DNA from: Sagittula sp. P11
Lineage (GTDB): Bacteria > Pseudomonadota > Alphaproteobacteria > Rhodobacterales > Rhodobacteraceae
DNA length: 64,000 nucleotides
Assembly (NCBI RefSeq): GCF_002814095.1
Contig: NZ_CP021913.1
Location: forward strand, 124,001 to 188,000
Direction: 5' to 3'
Shown: positions 1 through 8,128 of the stretch, in pieces
Numbering within the stretch: the stretch's first letter is position 1
Layout: each line of letters starts with the position of its first letter
Position numbers and translations under genes: made by a program
The notes under the pieces: model-generated
Databases searched by the model: none
What the model saw: only the letters and a program-made list of their open reading frames with translations
What the model was told of the DNA's origin: nothing

Positions 1-1005
<1,005 letters not shown>

Positions 1006-1012
1006 CAGCAAC

Positions 1013-1041
1013 GGGCTGGCGCAACCCAAAGGCGCCAGCCC
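1013..1041 (+). terminator. Hairpin after eno, likely terminator
   Basis: A perfect 10-bp stem (GGGCTGGCGC pairing with GCGCCAGCCC) encloses a 9-base loop and begins 8 bases after the eno stop codon. There is no T run behind it, so it may act with Rho or mainly protect the mRNA 3' end. Confidence 0.6.
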
Positions 1042-1168
1042 TATACGCATGAGACCGCGTCGCAGGGCAATACCACCCTGACGTCCATAGAGCGATTGTC
1101 TCCGCCCGCCTATGATGGCATCCGGTTTCCGGCGCTTGCCGGGGGTCGGGACGCGCAGGGTGCACGCT

Positions 1169-2587
1169 ATGGCTTCTCCAACATACGACGACAGGCTCGA
1201 GGAGATTCGCCGGGCCGAGCACAGATCGCGGTCCGACACGCTGCTGCGCATCCTGCTCGTCGGCATCGGCGCCACCGCCTATTACATCGCCCGGCCCGAC
1301 CCGCTCGTCATCCTCTGGTTCATTGCACACACCGGCTCGGAACTGACGATCATGGCGCTGCTTGCGCGGCGGAATGTGCGCACGCCGCTGTTCGACATCG
1401 CGGTCGTGCTTGCGGCCTACGCCATCTCCGGCCTGATCTTCCTGTCTCTGCCGATCTGGATCCTCGCCGACGCCCCCGGCCCCGGCATGATTTTTGCCGC
1501 CGCGGTCACATTGATCGGCTACACGATCTACCTGCTGCACAGGCGTCAGAGGGACAGTGCGATCATTGCCGTCGACATATGCCTTCTGCTGACGATCTTC
1601 GGGGCGGCGGCGGCGATTGCCCTGCCGCTGACGCGCAGTTGGCAGGAGGCCGCGCTGGTCCTCGTCGCGGACGGCGCCCTGACGACCTATGTCATCGTCT
1701 CGCTGCTGGCCGACGCGCGGCAACAGGCACAGCTGCGCGAAGCGCAGCAGAAGTACGCCAACGCCCAGAAGGCCCGCGCGCTGAACCAGTTCGTCGGCGG
1801 CGTGGCGCATGACTTCAACAACCAGCTGACCGTCATCCTCGGCCATCTCGAACTGTTCGAGATGCTCGACACGCCGGAGGATCGGATGGCCGCACTCGAC
1901 CTCAGCCGCAGGGCCGCGCGCCGGGCGGCCTCCACCGTGCAGCAACTGCTCGCCTCCTCGGGCCGCACGCGCCTCAACCCCATGAGCCTGCCCCTCGGCG
2001 GCTTCCTCGACCGGCTGCAGGACCTGCTGGGCGATCTGCTCGACCCGGGGATGCAGATCACGATCGTACCACCGGCCGACGCCCCGACCGCCTACGTGGA
2101 TGCCGACATGCTGGAAACCTGCCTCGTGCAGCTCTGCCTGAATGCGCAGGACGCCACGCTCGGGAACGGCAAGGTTCGCATCTGGGTGGAGACACGCGAT
2201 GCCCCTCCCGACCCGGCACATAACGCCGAATGCCCGCCGCCCTTTACGGTCATCTTCGTCGAGGACAACGGCCCGGGCGTGCCCGAGGAAGCCCTCGCCC
2301 TACTGACTGAGCCGTTCTACACCACCAAGGGCAAGACGGAAGCCTCGGGCCTCGGGCTCTCCGCCGTCTCGGGATTCGCCCGGCAATCGGGCGGGCTGGT
2401 GCACATCACCCGCGCGCCGCGCGCCGGCCTCCGCATAGCGCTCGTTCTGCCTGCCGAGCAGTGGACAGCACCGCCCTCCGGCAACGGGATACAAAGGGAT
2501 GAGACGCGTGGATCGGCGATCCGGGACACGGACATCAACCCCGACTCCGCCCGCCGCATCCTGACCGCGATGTCAAAGGTGGACTGA
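1169..2587 (+). CDS. Membrane-bound sensor histidine kinase, orphan
   Basis: About 472 residues. The N-terminal half (about residues 25-185) holds five or six hydrophobic segments with no recognisable extracellular sensor domain, so the membrane part itself may sense. A dimerisation/phosphoacceptor helix follows with the H-box GGVAHDFNNQLTVILGHLE (His near residue 215), then an ATPase domain with N-box (LCLNAQDAT), G1 (VEDNGPGVPEEAL), F-box (EPFYTTKGKTEASGLGLS) and a final LVLPAE. The H-box type (AHDFNNQL) belongs to a subfamily often found in hybrid kinases, yet no receiver domain is fused or encoded next door, so the partner regulator lies elsewhere. I chose the ATG at 1169; an in-frame ATG at 1112 would add 19 Arg-rich residues and has no better ribosome binding site. 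The downstream neighbour, ccmE, is convergent. Confidence 0.85.
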   Translation: MASPTYDDRLEEIRRAEHRSRSDTLLRILLVGIGATAYYIARPDPLVILWFIAHTGSELTIMALLARRNVRTPLFDIAVVLAAYAISGLIFLSLPIWILADAPGPGMIFAAAVTLIGYTIYLLHRRQRDSAIIAVDICLLLTIFGAAAAIALPLTRSWQEAALVLVADGALTTYVIVSLLADARQQAQLREAQQKYANAQKARALNQFVGGVAHDFNNQLTVILGHLELFEMLDTPEDRMAALDLSRRAARRAASTVQQLLASSGRTRLNPMSLPLGGFLDRLQDLLGDLLDPGMQITIVPPADAPTAYVDADMLETCLVQLCLNAQDATLGNGKVRIWVETRDAPPDPAHNAECPPPFTVIFVEDNGPGVPEEALALLTEPFYTTKGKTEASGLGLSAVSGFARQSGGLVHITRAPRAGLRIALVLPAEQWTAPPSGNGIQRDETRGSAIRDTDINPDSARRILTAMSKVD

Positions 2588-2679
2588 GAATCCACTTAAG
2601 CGGTCCCTTATTCTACGGTCCGGTCAGTCGACTGGGCGCCCTGAGCGAAACACCATGATCCGGCGCCAGACGCCCACGA

Positions 2680-3129
2680 TCAGCTCTCGGGTTCCTGGTA
2701 GACCCCTTGCGCCTTGAGCGCGTCGACCACTTCCTTCGGCATGTATGTCTCGTCGTGTTTCGCAAGGATTTCAGAGGCTTCGAAGACACCGTTCACGTAA
2801 CGGCCGGTGCCCACCATGCCCTGGTTCTCGTCGAACAGGTCTGGCAGCACGCCGGTGAAGACGACCGGCACCGTCGCCCCCCCGTCCGTCACCCGGAACC
2901 TGACCGTCTCGCCGACGCCCCGTTCCAGAGAGCCGTCCTCCACCAGGCCACCAATGCGGAAGACCTCGTTCGGGGTTGGCGGCTCCTCCATCACCTGGCT
3001 CGGGGAGCGGAAGAAGTTGATCCCGTCCCGCATCGCATAGCCGATCAGGCCGGTGGACACGATCAGTGCGACCGCCGCCAGCGCCACAACCTGGATCCGC
3101 CGCTTCTTCTTCAGCGATTTCAGTGCCAT
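2680..3129 (-). CDS. ccmE: Cytochrome c maturation protein CcmE (heme chaperone)
   Basis: CcmE holds heme covalently in the periplasm and passes it from CcmC to the CcmF/H ligation complex for c-type cytochrome assembly. The 149-residue product has the expected form: a basic cytoplasmic start (MALKSLKKKRRIQ), one membrane anchor (about residues 12-32), a beta-barrel domain with FRIGGLVEDGSLERG, and the heme-attachment motif LAKHDETYMPKEV, whose His is the covalent ligand and whose Tyr is the axial ligand. The start at 3129 is set by GGGAGGACGGAC directly upstream; an upstream in-frame start would add 35 unrelated residues. It stands alone: no other ccm gene is adjacent. About 200 bases, including palindromes, separate it from the end of argC. 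Confidence 0.95.
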   Translation of the reverse strand: MALKSLKKKRRIQVVALAAVALIVSTGLIGYAMRDGINFFRSPSQVMEEPPTPNEVFRIGGLVEDGSLERGVGETVRFRVTDGGATVPVVFTGVLPDLFDENQGMVGTGRYVNGVFEASEILAKHDETYMPKEVVDALKAQGVYQEPES

Positions 3130-3266
3130 GTCCGTCCTCCCAAAGATCGGTGCATCGCTATATATGCGATTCCCCGCCCCGCGGGGAGACCTGTGGCGAT
3201 TTGCCCGTCCCGATTGGCGGAACGGGCCGCACACAACCCTTCATCTTGGCCCAAATACCTCGGGGT

Positions 3267-3314
3267 CCGGGGCAGCGCCCCGGGAGACAGAGCGCGCGCA
3301 AAAGCGCGCTCTGT
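3267..3314. repeat. Tandem palindromes between argC and ccmE
   Basis: Two perfect hairpins sit side by side. The first is CCGGGGC/GCCCCGG with a 3-base loop (3267-3283). The second is ACAGAGCGCGC/GCGCGCTCTGT with a 6-base loop GCAAAA (3287-3314). They follow the stretch CCCAAATACCTCGGGG. From memory, similar AAATA-plus-GC-palindrome blocks recur between genes in Rhodobacteraceae genomes. The pair lies just downstream of argC (reverse strand) and upstream of ccmE, so it may also end the argC transcript. Confidence 0.55.
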
Positions 3315-3328
3315 CAGTACGCACGATC

Positions 3329-4357
3329 CTACGGGAAGCAGGGCGCCAGCATCAGCCCGGCGGTTTCCTCGACACCCAGCATGAGGTTGGCGTTCTGCAG
3401 GGCCTGCCCGGAAGACCCCTTGCACAGGTTGTCGAGCGTCGCGACCACGATGGTCCGTCCCGGCAGCCGGTCCGCCACCACCCCGATGTGCACGAAGTTC
3501 GACCCGCGCACGTGGTGGGTGGAGGGCGTCTCGCCGAAGGGCAGCACCTCCACGAAGGGCTCGTTGGCATAAGCCGCCTCGAGCGCCATGTTGATCGCCT
3601 CAGCCTCGCCCTTGACGTAACAGGTGGCGAGGATGCCGCGGTTGAAGGGCCCGAGATGCGGCGTGAACTGGATCTTCACCTCGCGCCCGGCCAGCTTCGA
3701 GAACTCCTGATCGAACTCGCCCAGGTGCCGGTGCGTGCCACCCACCGAATAGGCGTTGGTCCCTTCCGAGAGCTCGGCGTGCAGCAGGTTTTCCTTCAGC
3801 GACCGGCCCGCGCCGGAGACGCCGCATTGCAAGTCGAGGATGATCTCGTCCAGGTCGATCACGCCGGCGGTGATCAGCGGCCGCAGGATGTACTGGCCGG
3901 TGGCCGCATTGCACCCGGTACCCGCCACCAGCCGCGCCCCGGCGATCTCGTCGCGATAGAACTCGGTCAGGCCGTAGACCGCCTCTTCCTGCATCTCGAC
4001 CGCGGCATGATCGTTGCCGTACCACGTCTTGTAGGCGGCCGGGTCACGCAGACGGAAATCCGCCGACAGGTCGACGATCTTCAGGCTTTTGGGCAGTTTC
4101 GAGATCCTTTCCTGGCTCGTCTTGTGCGGCAGGGCGCAGAAGCAAAGGTCGATCCCGGAGAAGTCGATTTGTTCCCACGTGACCAAAGTCGGCAGGTCGA
4201 GGTGGCGCAGGTGCGGAAAGACCTGGGCCATGCTCTGGCCGGCCTTGGAATTGGCGGCCAGCGCCTTGATCTCGAACGACGGGTGGGTGGCGATCAGCCG
4301 GATGAGTTCCGCGCCGGTGTATCCGGACGCGCCGATGATGGCGATGGACTGGGTCAT
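3329..4357 (-). CDS. argC: N-acetyl-gamma-glutamyl-phosphate reductase
   Basis: ArgC reduces N-acetylglutamyl phosphate to the semialdehyde with NADPH, the third step of arginine synthesis. The 342-residue protein shows the N-terminal nucleotide-binding loop [15 protein letters not shown], the catalytic Cys in [15 protein letters not shown] (about residue 150), [15 protein letters not shown], and [12 protein letters not shown]. It is the longer type used by alphaproteobacteria. The start is fixed by homology ([15 protein letters not shown]) and a modest AAAGG site 8 bases upstream. No other arg gene is adjacent. Upstream lies a short arginine-rich leader reading frame and a GC hairpin, described separately, suggesting control by arginine supply. 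Confidence 0.96.
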   Translation of the reverse strand: MTQSIAIIGASGYTGAELIRLIATHPSFEIKALAANSKAGQSMAQVFPHLRHLDLPTLVTWEQIDFSGIDLCFCALPHKTSQERISKLPKSLKIVDLSADFRLRDPAAYKTWYGNDHAAVEMQEEAVYGLTEFYRDEIAGARLVAGTGCNAATGQYILRPLITAGVIDLDEIILDLQCGVSGAGRSLKENLLHAELSEGTNAYSVGGTHRHLGEFDQEFSKLAGREVKIQFTPHLGPFNRGILATCYVKGEAEAINMALEAAYANEPFVEVLPFGETPSTHHVRGSNFVHIGVVADRLPGRTIVVATLDNLCKGSSGQALQNANLMLGVEETAGLMLAPCFP

Positions 4358-4394
4358 GAGACACCTTTCATGAAAACGAAGGATGGGCTGCAGG

Positions 4395-4414
4395 TGCCGC
4401 GCCCTGGCGCGGCA
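4395..4414 (-). promoter_or_regulatory. GC-rich hairpin between the leader peptide and argC
   Basis: On the reverse strand TGCCGCGCC pairs with GGCGCGGCA around a 2-base centre (a 4-base loop if the last pair opens). It begins 6 bases after the stop of the leader reading frame and ends about 37 bases before the argC start. No T run follows, so if it takes part in attenuation the mechanism would be Rho-dependent or translational. This is a reading by eye. Confidence 0.4.
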
Positions 4415-4420
4415 TGAACG

Positions 4421-4453
4421 TCATCGTCGCAAATCGTTGCGGGTCCCGATCAT
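4421..4453 (-). CDS. Putative 10-residue arginine-containing leader peptide upstream of argC
   Basis: On the reverse strand an ATG is preceded at 7 bases by a strong ribosome binding site, AAAGGAG (4461-4467). It opens a tiny frame coding for MIGTRNDLRR and ending in TGA. Three of ten residues are arginine, and the last two are tandem CGA codons directly before the stop, CGA usually being read slowly. A GC-rich hairpin follows at once, then argC. The arrangement matches amino-acid-specific leader peptides, where ribosome stalling at cognate codons controls the downstream gene. The site, frame and hairpin are visible; translation and control are inferred. Confidence 0.5.
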   Translation of the reverse strand: MIGTRNDLRR

Positions 4454-4695
4454 GCAGTATCTCCTTTGATTTCTGCATTAGCGCCAAAACGCATCTGTCG
4501 CAACTGCTTCGCTCGGTACGCCTATCCGATACCGAAAGGCGGACCACGCCGTGGCGACCGACATGCGCCTTTCGATACGCGCCCCGCGCCGCACTACCTT
4601 CCTATTCCCCAGCCCGGACACAGGGCCGCAAAAAATCGTCCGACACCAGTGACCTGCGCTTGATCTTGACCTGCCCCAGCGGCAATCTCCGCGCC

Positions 4696-5439
4696 ATGCC
4701 AGCCGAACCGTCCCTTGCCAGACCGGTCTCCTTTTTCCGCCTCTTTCACCGGATGGGCGGCTGGATCGCGTATATCCCGCTGGTCATCACGCTGATCCTC
4801 ACGCTGGTCAGCCATTTCACGCTCCGCACGGCGGAGCGCTTCGATGCCGAGGGGGTCGAGGCCGTGGGCACCGTGCTCGGCCGCGATATCCGCATTTCGC
4901 GCGATAGCGACGGGGATGAGACACGCTCCTATTTCGTGAAGGTGGGGTTTACGCCGGACGGCGGCGCGCCGCTCACCGTCGAACAGAACACCGATGCCGC
5001 CACCCATGACCGAAGCGCCATCGGCACGCCGATCACCCTCTGGTACCTCGCGTCCGAGCCGAACATGATCGAACTGTCGCGGGGCGAGAACCGGAGCGCC
5101 TCTGCCGTGACGCAGGGGATCGCGCTGGTCTTCGGCGTGGTGTTCCTAGTCGCGCTCTGGGTTCCGGCCCGGCGCGCCATCGCCGCCCTGCGCGCACGTC
5201 GCTACGGTGCACGCGAACGGGCCGTGGTCACCGAACATGCGCGCACCCACATCACCGTCAATTCCCGCCGTCTCTACCGCCTCGCGTGGCGCGACGAACA
5301 CGGGCGTGACGGGCAGAGCCTGCCCTATCGCCGGGACATGCTGCGCGCTTTTCCGGAAGGCAGCCGGATCATCGTCTATCAGGGCCTGACACAGGCTTGG
5401 TGGGAAGGCGACACCGGCCCGCGAGACCCGCGCAGCTGA
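4696..5439 (+). CDS. DUF3592-type membrane protein
   Basis: The 247-residue product has a first membrane segment near residues 25-45 (IAYIPLVITLILTLVSHFTL), then a beta-rich domain of about 85 residues (EAVGTVLGRDIRI to WYLASEPNMIEL), a second membrane segment (GIALVFGVVFLVALWVPA), and a further soluble domain with a similar fold (AVVTEHARTHITVNSRRLYRL). This layout fits the DUF3592 family, whose function is unknown. The ATG at 4696 is preferred because upstream codons in the same frame read as Arg/Pro-rich noise; the ribosome binding site is weak. It is transcribed away from argC and the leader region. Confidence 0.75.
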   Translation: MPAEPSLARPVSFFRLFHRMGGWIAYIPLVITLILTLVSHFTLRTAERFDAEGVEAVGTVLGRDIRISRDSDGDETRSYFVKVGFTPDGGAPLTVEQNTDAATHDRSAIGTPITLWYLASEPNMIELSRGENRSASAVTQGIALVFGVVFLVALWVPARRAIAALRARRYGARERAVVTEHARTHITVNSRRLYRLAWRDEHGRDGQSLPYRRDMLRAFPEGSRIIVYQGLTQAWWEGDTGPRDPRS

Positions 5440-5572
5440 ACGGCAGTCCCGGTCTGTGACGCAAGGTCAAAACGGACGGGCAACCACGCTCAAGCGAACC
5501 GTTAATATTTGATTGAAATGCTGTTGGGCGAGGCGTCCCTCGCAGGATGGCGGTGTCCCCTGCTCCGAAGCC

Positions 5573-5655
5573 GCCCGCAGTGCGGGCAAATGGCTGGACA
5601 GAGAACCCTCCTTCGGTGGCGGACGGCCGCAAGGCGCTTTGCCGGAAGGAGGGTT
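5573..5655 (+). promoter_or_regulatory. Structured 5' leader hiding the ribosome binding site of the BLUF gene
   Basis: Bases 5604-5614 (AACCCTCCTTC) pair perfectly with 5645-5655 (GAAGGAGGGTT), and the second arm contains the AAGGAGGG ribosome binding site of the next gene. The 30-base interior can form two small hairpins (GCGG/CCGC at 5619-5630 and GGC/GCC at 5633-5643), giving a three-way junction. A further hairpin, GCCCGC/GCGGGC, sits just upstream at 5573-5587. Such a fold could act as an RNA thermometer or ligand-controlled switch. It could also be a mobile palindromic repeat that landed next to the start codon. Confidence 0.45.
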
Positions 5656-5659
5656 AACG

Positions 5660-6277
5660 ATGAACGCCATGACATCCATCGCACGGCCCGGACGGGTCGC
5701 AACGGGACAGCGATATTCCGGCATGGCAGTGGTCGACTTCGACCACATCACCGGCGGCGCATCCGCCACCGGGCCGGGCAAAGAGGCCAAGGGCGCGCCA
5801 TTGGTCCGGGCGATCTGCATCAGCCACACGCGCACCCGGCTGAGCGACCGGATCCTCGACCGCCTCATGGCCGAGACGGAAAAGCACAACGCCCTCCGGC
5901 AAGTGAGCGGCCTGCTGCTCTACAAGTCGCGCAACTTCTTCGAGGTATTGGAGGGGCCGCAGGACATGCTCGACCAGACGCTGGAGAGGATCTACCGCGA
6001 TCCCCGGCACTACAAGATGAAGGTGATGTTCTACGGCCCGGCCCGAATGCGGCGCTTCGACGGCTGGTCCATGGGGTTCCGGCGGCTCGACGGGACGACC
6101 ACGACCCTGCCCTGCTATTTCTCCCTGACGCGCCGCGAGCTCGAGAAACGGTTTCCTCGCGGCGCCACGAAGGAGATCATGTTCTACCTGCGCGGCTACC
6201 TGAACCTGAGGTTCCCACCCCCGCCACCCGCCGAGCCATCGCTGACCTGCCGGGTGATCAGGGACCTGAGCGCCTGA
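5660..6277 (+). CDS. BLUF-domain protein lacking the photoactive Tyr and Gln
   Basis: The 205-residue protein has a 50-residue N-terminal extension, a BLUF (FAD blue-light sensor) domain at about residues 53-145, and a Pro-rich tail. Recognisable positions are RAICIS, the HNALRQVSG segment with the flavin-contacting Asn, NFFEVLEGP, DPRHYKMKVM, RRFDGWSMGF and the Trp/Met pair. Counting against AppA, the conserved Tyr21 is Cys here (TGC codon in ICIS) and Gln63 is Glu (GAG codon in FFEVLEG), while Asn45 keeps its exact spacing of 24 and 18 residues. Tyr and Gln drive the BLUF photocycle, so normal light sensing is unlikely. The start at 5660 follows AAGGAGGG. No effector domain or output gene is next to it; murI is convergent. 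Confidence 0.85.
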   Translation: MNAMTSIARPGRVATGQRYSGMAVVDFDHITGGASATGPGKEAKGAPLVRAICISHTRTRLSDRILDRLMAETEKHNALRQVSGLLLYKSRNFFEVLEGPQDMLDQTLERIYRDPRHYKMKVMFYGPARMRRFDGWSMGFRRLDGTTTTLPCYFSLTRRELEKRFPRGATKEIMFYLRGYLNLRFPPPPPAEPSLTCRVIRDLSA

Positions 6278-6279
6278 GG

Positions 6280-7092
6280 TCAGACCTTTTCGAAGGTGAT
6301 CTGGCGCTTCATGAACTGGGTGGCATGACGCGACACACGCGCCGGGTCGCCCGTCGTCAGGAACCGGCTCGTCGTGCCTTTGCCCATCATGTCCGGGTGC
6401 CGATCGAGGTAGTCGGCCAGCGAATCCGGCACCAGCGTCGCCTGGCTGTAGACGTGCACCTCCGGCCCCAGCGCATCCTGGAAGATTTCCTGCATCAGCG
6501 GATAGTGCGTGCAGCCGAGGATGGCTGCTTCGGGCGTCGGCATCTTGCGCTTCAGGGCGTCCACATGGCTGCGCACCAGTGCCTCCGCGAGGATCATGTC
6601 GCCTTCCTCGATCGCGTCGACCAGTCCGCCGCAGGCCTGCGCTTCGACGTCGACACCGATCGCCCGGAACGCCAGTTCACGCTGGAATGCGCGGCTGCGC
6701 ACCGTGGCGGGTGTCGCGAAAAGGGCGACGTGCTGGATACCCACCTCGCGCGGCGGAGAGTTGTCACCCCACTGGCGTGCGGTCAGCGCCTCGATCAGTG
6801 GCACGAAGACGCCCAGCACGCGCTTCTCGCGCGGGACCCAGGATTCCTGCATCCGGCGCAGCGCCGCGGCGCTGGCGGTGTTGCAGGCGAGCACGACAAG
6901 GTCGCAGCCCTCGTCCCACAGGCGCGAAACGGCCTGCGTGGTCAGATCGTAGATGTCGTTGGCATCGCGCACGCCGTAGGGCGCATGGGCGCTGTCGGCA
7001 AAATAGACGAAGGGCACATCCGGCAGCCGCTTCACCACCGCATCCAGTACGGTCAGGCCGCCGAGGCCCGAATCGAATACACCAACCGCCAT
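6280..7092 (-). CDS. murI: Glutamate racemase
   Basis: MurI interconverts L- and D-glutamate in the cytoplasm to supply D-Glu for peptidoglycan. The 270-residue product shows [16 protein letters not shown] at the N-terminus, the first catalytic Cys in [12 protein letters not shown] (about residue 70) and the second in [12 protein letters not shown] (about residue 190). The segment [11 protein letters not shown] matches the family YxGDxAxxPYG motif, with Ala for Gly. Length is normal. It ends two bases from the end of the BLUF gene (convergent) and lies 24 bases downstream of the acyltransferase gene, with which it may be co-transcribed. Confidence 0.95.
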   Translation of the reverse strand: MAVGVFDSGLGGLTVLDAVVKRLPDVPFVYFADSAHAPYGVRDANDIYDLTTQAVSRLWDEGCDLVVLACNTASAAALRRMQESWVPREKRVLGVFVPLIEALTARQWGDNSPPREVGIQHVALFATPATVRSRAFQRELAFRAIGVDVEAQACGGLVDAIEEGDMILAEALVRSHVDALKRKMPTPEAAILGCTHYPLMQEIFQDALGPEVHVYSQATLVPDSLADYLDRHPDMMGKGTTSRFLTTGDPARVSRHATQFMKRQITFEKV

Positions 7093-7116
7093 GTCCTGCC
7101 CCGTGTGCCTGTCGCG

Positions 7117-8007
7117 TCAATGCCGCCGTGTCTTGTGCTTTTCCTCGAACTCGAACCCGTAGTCGAGAGATTTGAGCGGCGTCGGCGACAACTCATAGGT
7201 TCTTTGCCGGAGGAAATCCATCATCGCGCGCGCGTCCTTCGCGCGTTCGGCGATCTCATGCGCGGGGATCGGCTGACCGATGGCGACACGCACGGGTGTG
7301 TCCACGCGCTTGCGGAATTCCTTGATGAGCAGCCCCATGCGCAGCGTCGTGTGCAGGTGCGAGGCAAGCTGGAACAGCCGCGAGGTGTGGCCGTCGAAAT
7401 AGATCGGCACGACGGTCGCACCGGACTTCGCGATCATCTTCGCGGTGAAGGTGCGCCAGCCCGGATCCATCGGCTGACCGAAGGGCCGTTCGGCCGTGGC
7501 CACGGTGCCGCCCGGGAAGATGCCGATGCAGCCGCCGTCGCCCAGATAGCGCAGGCATTCCCTCCGCGTATCGAGGTTCAGTTGCACCGCCTCCTTTGTA
7601 TCGTCGAAGGAGATCGGCAGCACGACGCGGTTCAACTCTTCCGCCTTGCGAAAGACCCGGTGCGCCAGAATGCGGAAATCGCCGCGCACCACCGACAGGA
7701 TATGCCCCAGCATCAGTCCGTCGAGGATGCCGTAGGGATGATTGGCGATGACGACGAGCGGCCCGTCCTTCGGCAGGTTGTCGAGCGATCCGCCGATGAC
7801 CTCAAGCTGGAGCCCGTAGCGCTCCACCATGACCTCCCAGAAGTCACGGCCCTGCGCCACCTCGGATTCGTAGCCGGCGGCCCGGCGGATCAGCCCGAGG
7901 CGCCCGGTGGCGTTTTCCATGAAGCGTATCATCGCGCGGCCGCTGCGTGTGCTGGCCGAATAGGCGTAGGAAATGTCCCGGGTCACATCTTTGCGGATGA
8001 CGGGCAT
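7117..8007 (-). CDS. Lysophospholipid acyltransferase-family protein (PlsC fold)
   Basis: The 296-residue product carries motif I as VIANHPYGILDG, an HX5D spacing seen in a PlsC-related subfamily with NHPxGxLDG, rather than the usual HX4D. It also has GIFPGGTVAT (the FPEG-like acyl-acceptor motif) and VVPIYFDGHTSRLFQ, typical of the same subfamily. It should acylate a lysophospholipid or ornithine-lipid precursor at the membrane; the actual acceptor cannot be read. GGGGGAGGAGCC precedes the chosen start at 8007; a longer frame upstream is Arg/Ser-rich and unlikely. It probably shares a transcript with murI. The mobA stop codon lies about 120 bases upstream. Confidence 0.85.
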   Translation of the reverse strand: MPVIRKDVTRDISYAYSASTRSGRAMIRFMENATGRLGLIRRAAGYESEVAQGRDFWEVMVERYGLQLEVIGGSLDNLPKDGPLVVIANHPYGILDGLMLGHILSVVRGDFRILAHRVFRKAEELNRVVLPISFDDTKEAVQLNLDTRRECLRYLGDGGCIGIFPGGTVATAERPFGQPMDPGWRTFTAKMIAKSGATVVPIYFDGHTSRLFQLASHLHTTLRMGLLIKEFRKRVDTPVRVAIGQPIPAHEIAERAKDARAMMDFLRQRTYELSPTPLKSLDYGFEFEEKHKTRRH

Positions 8008-8128
8008 GGCTCCTCCCCCTGCGCGTGATGCCGCAGTCCTTACTGCGGTTCGCGCGTTCTGGCCAGAAATTGTAACGCCATGATGACGGGAAGATGACGC
8101 AGCCCCGGGACCGCGCCACCGCACCCGC

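Noticed and set aside
5509-8028. 839-codon forward frame covering the BLUF, murI and acyltransferase region
   Set aside because: It overlaps three recognisable genes in other frames and reads as His/Arg/Gln-rich noise.
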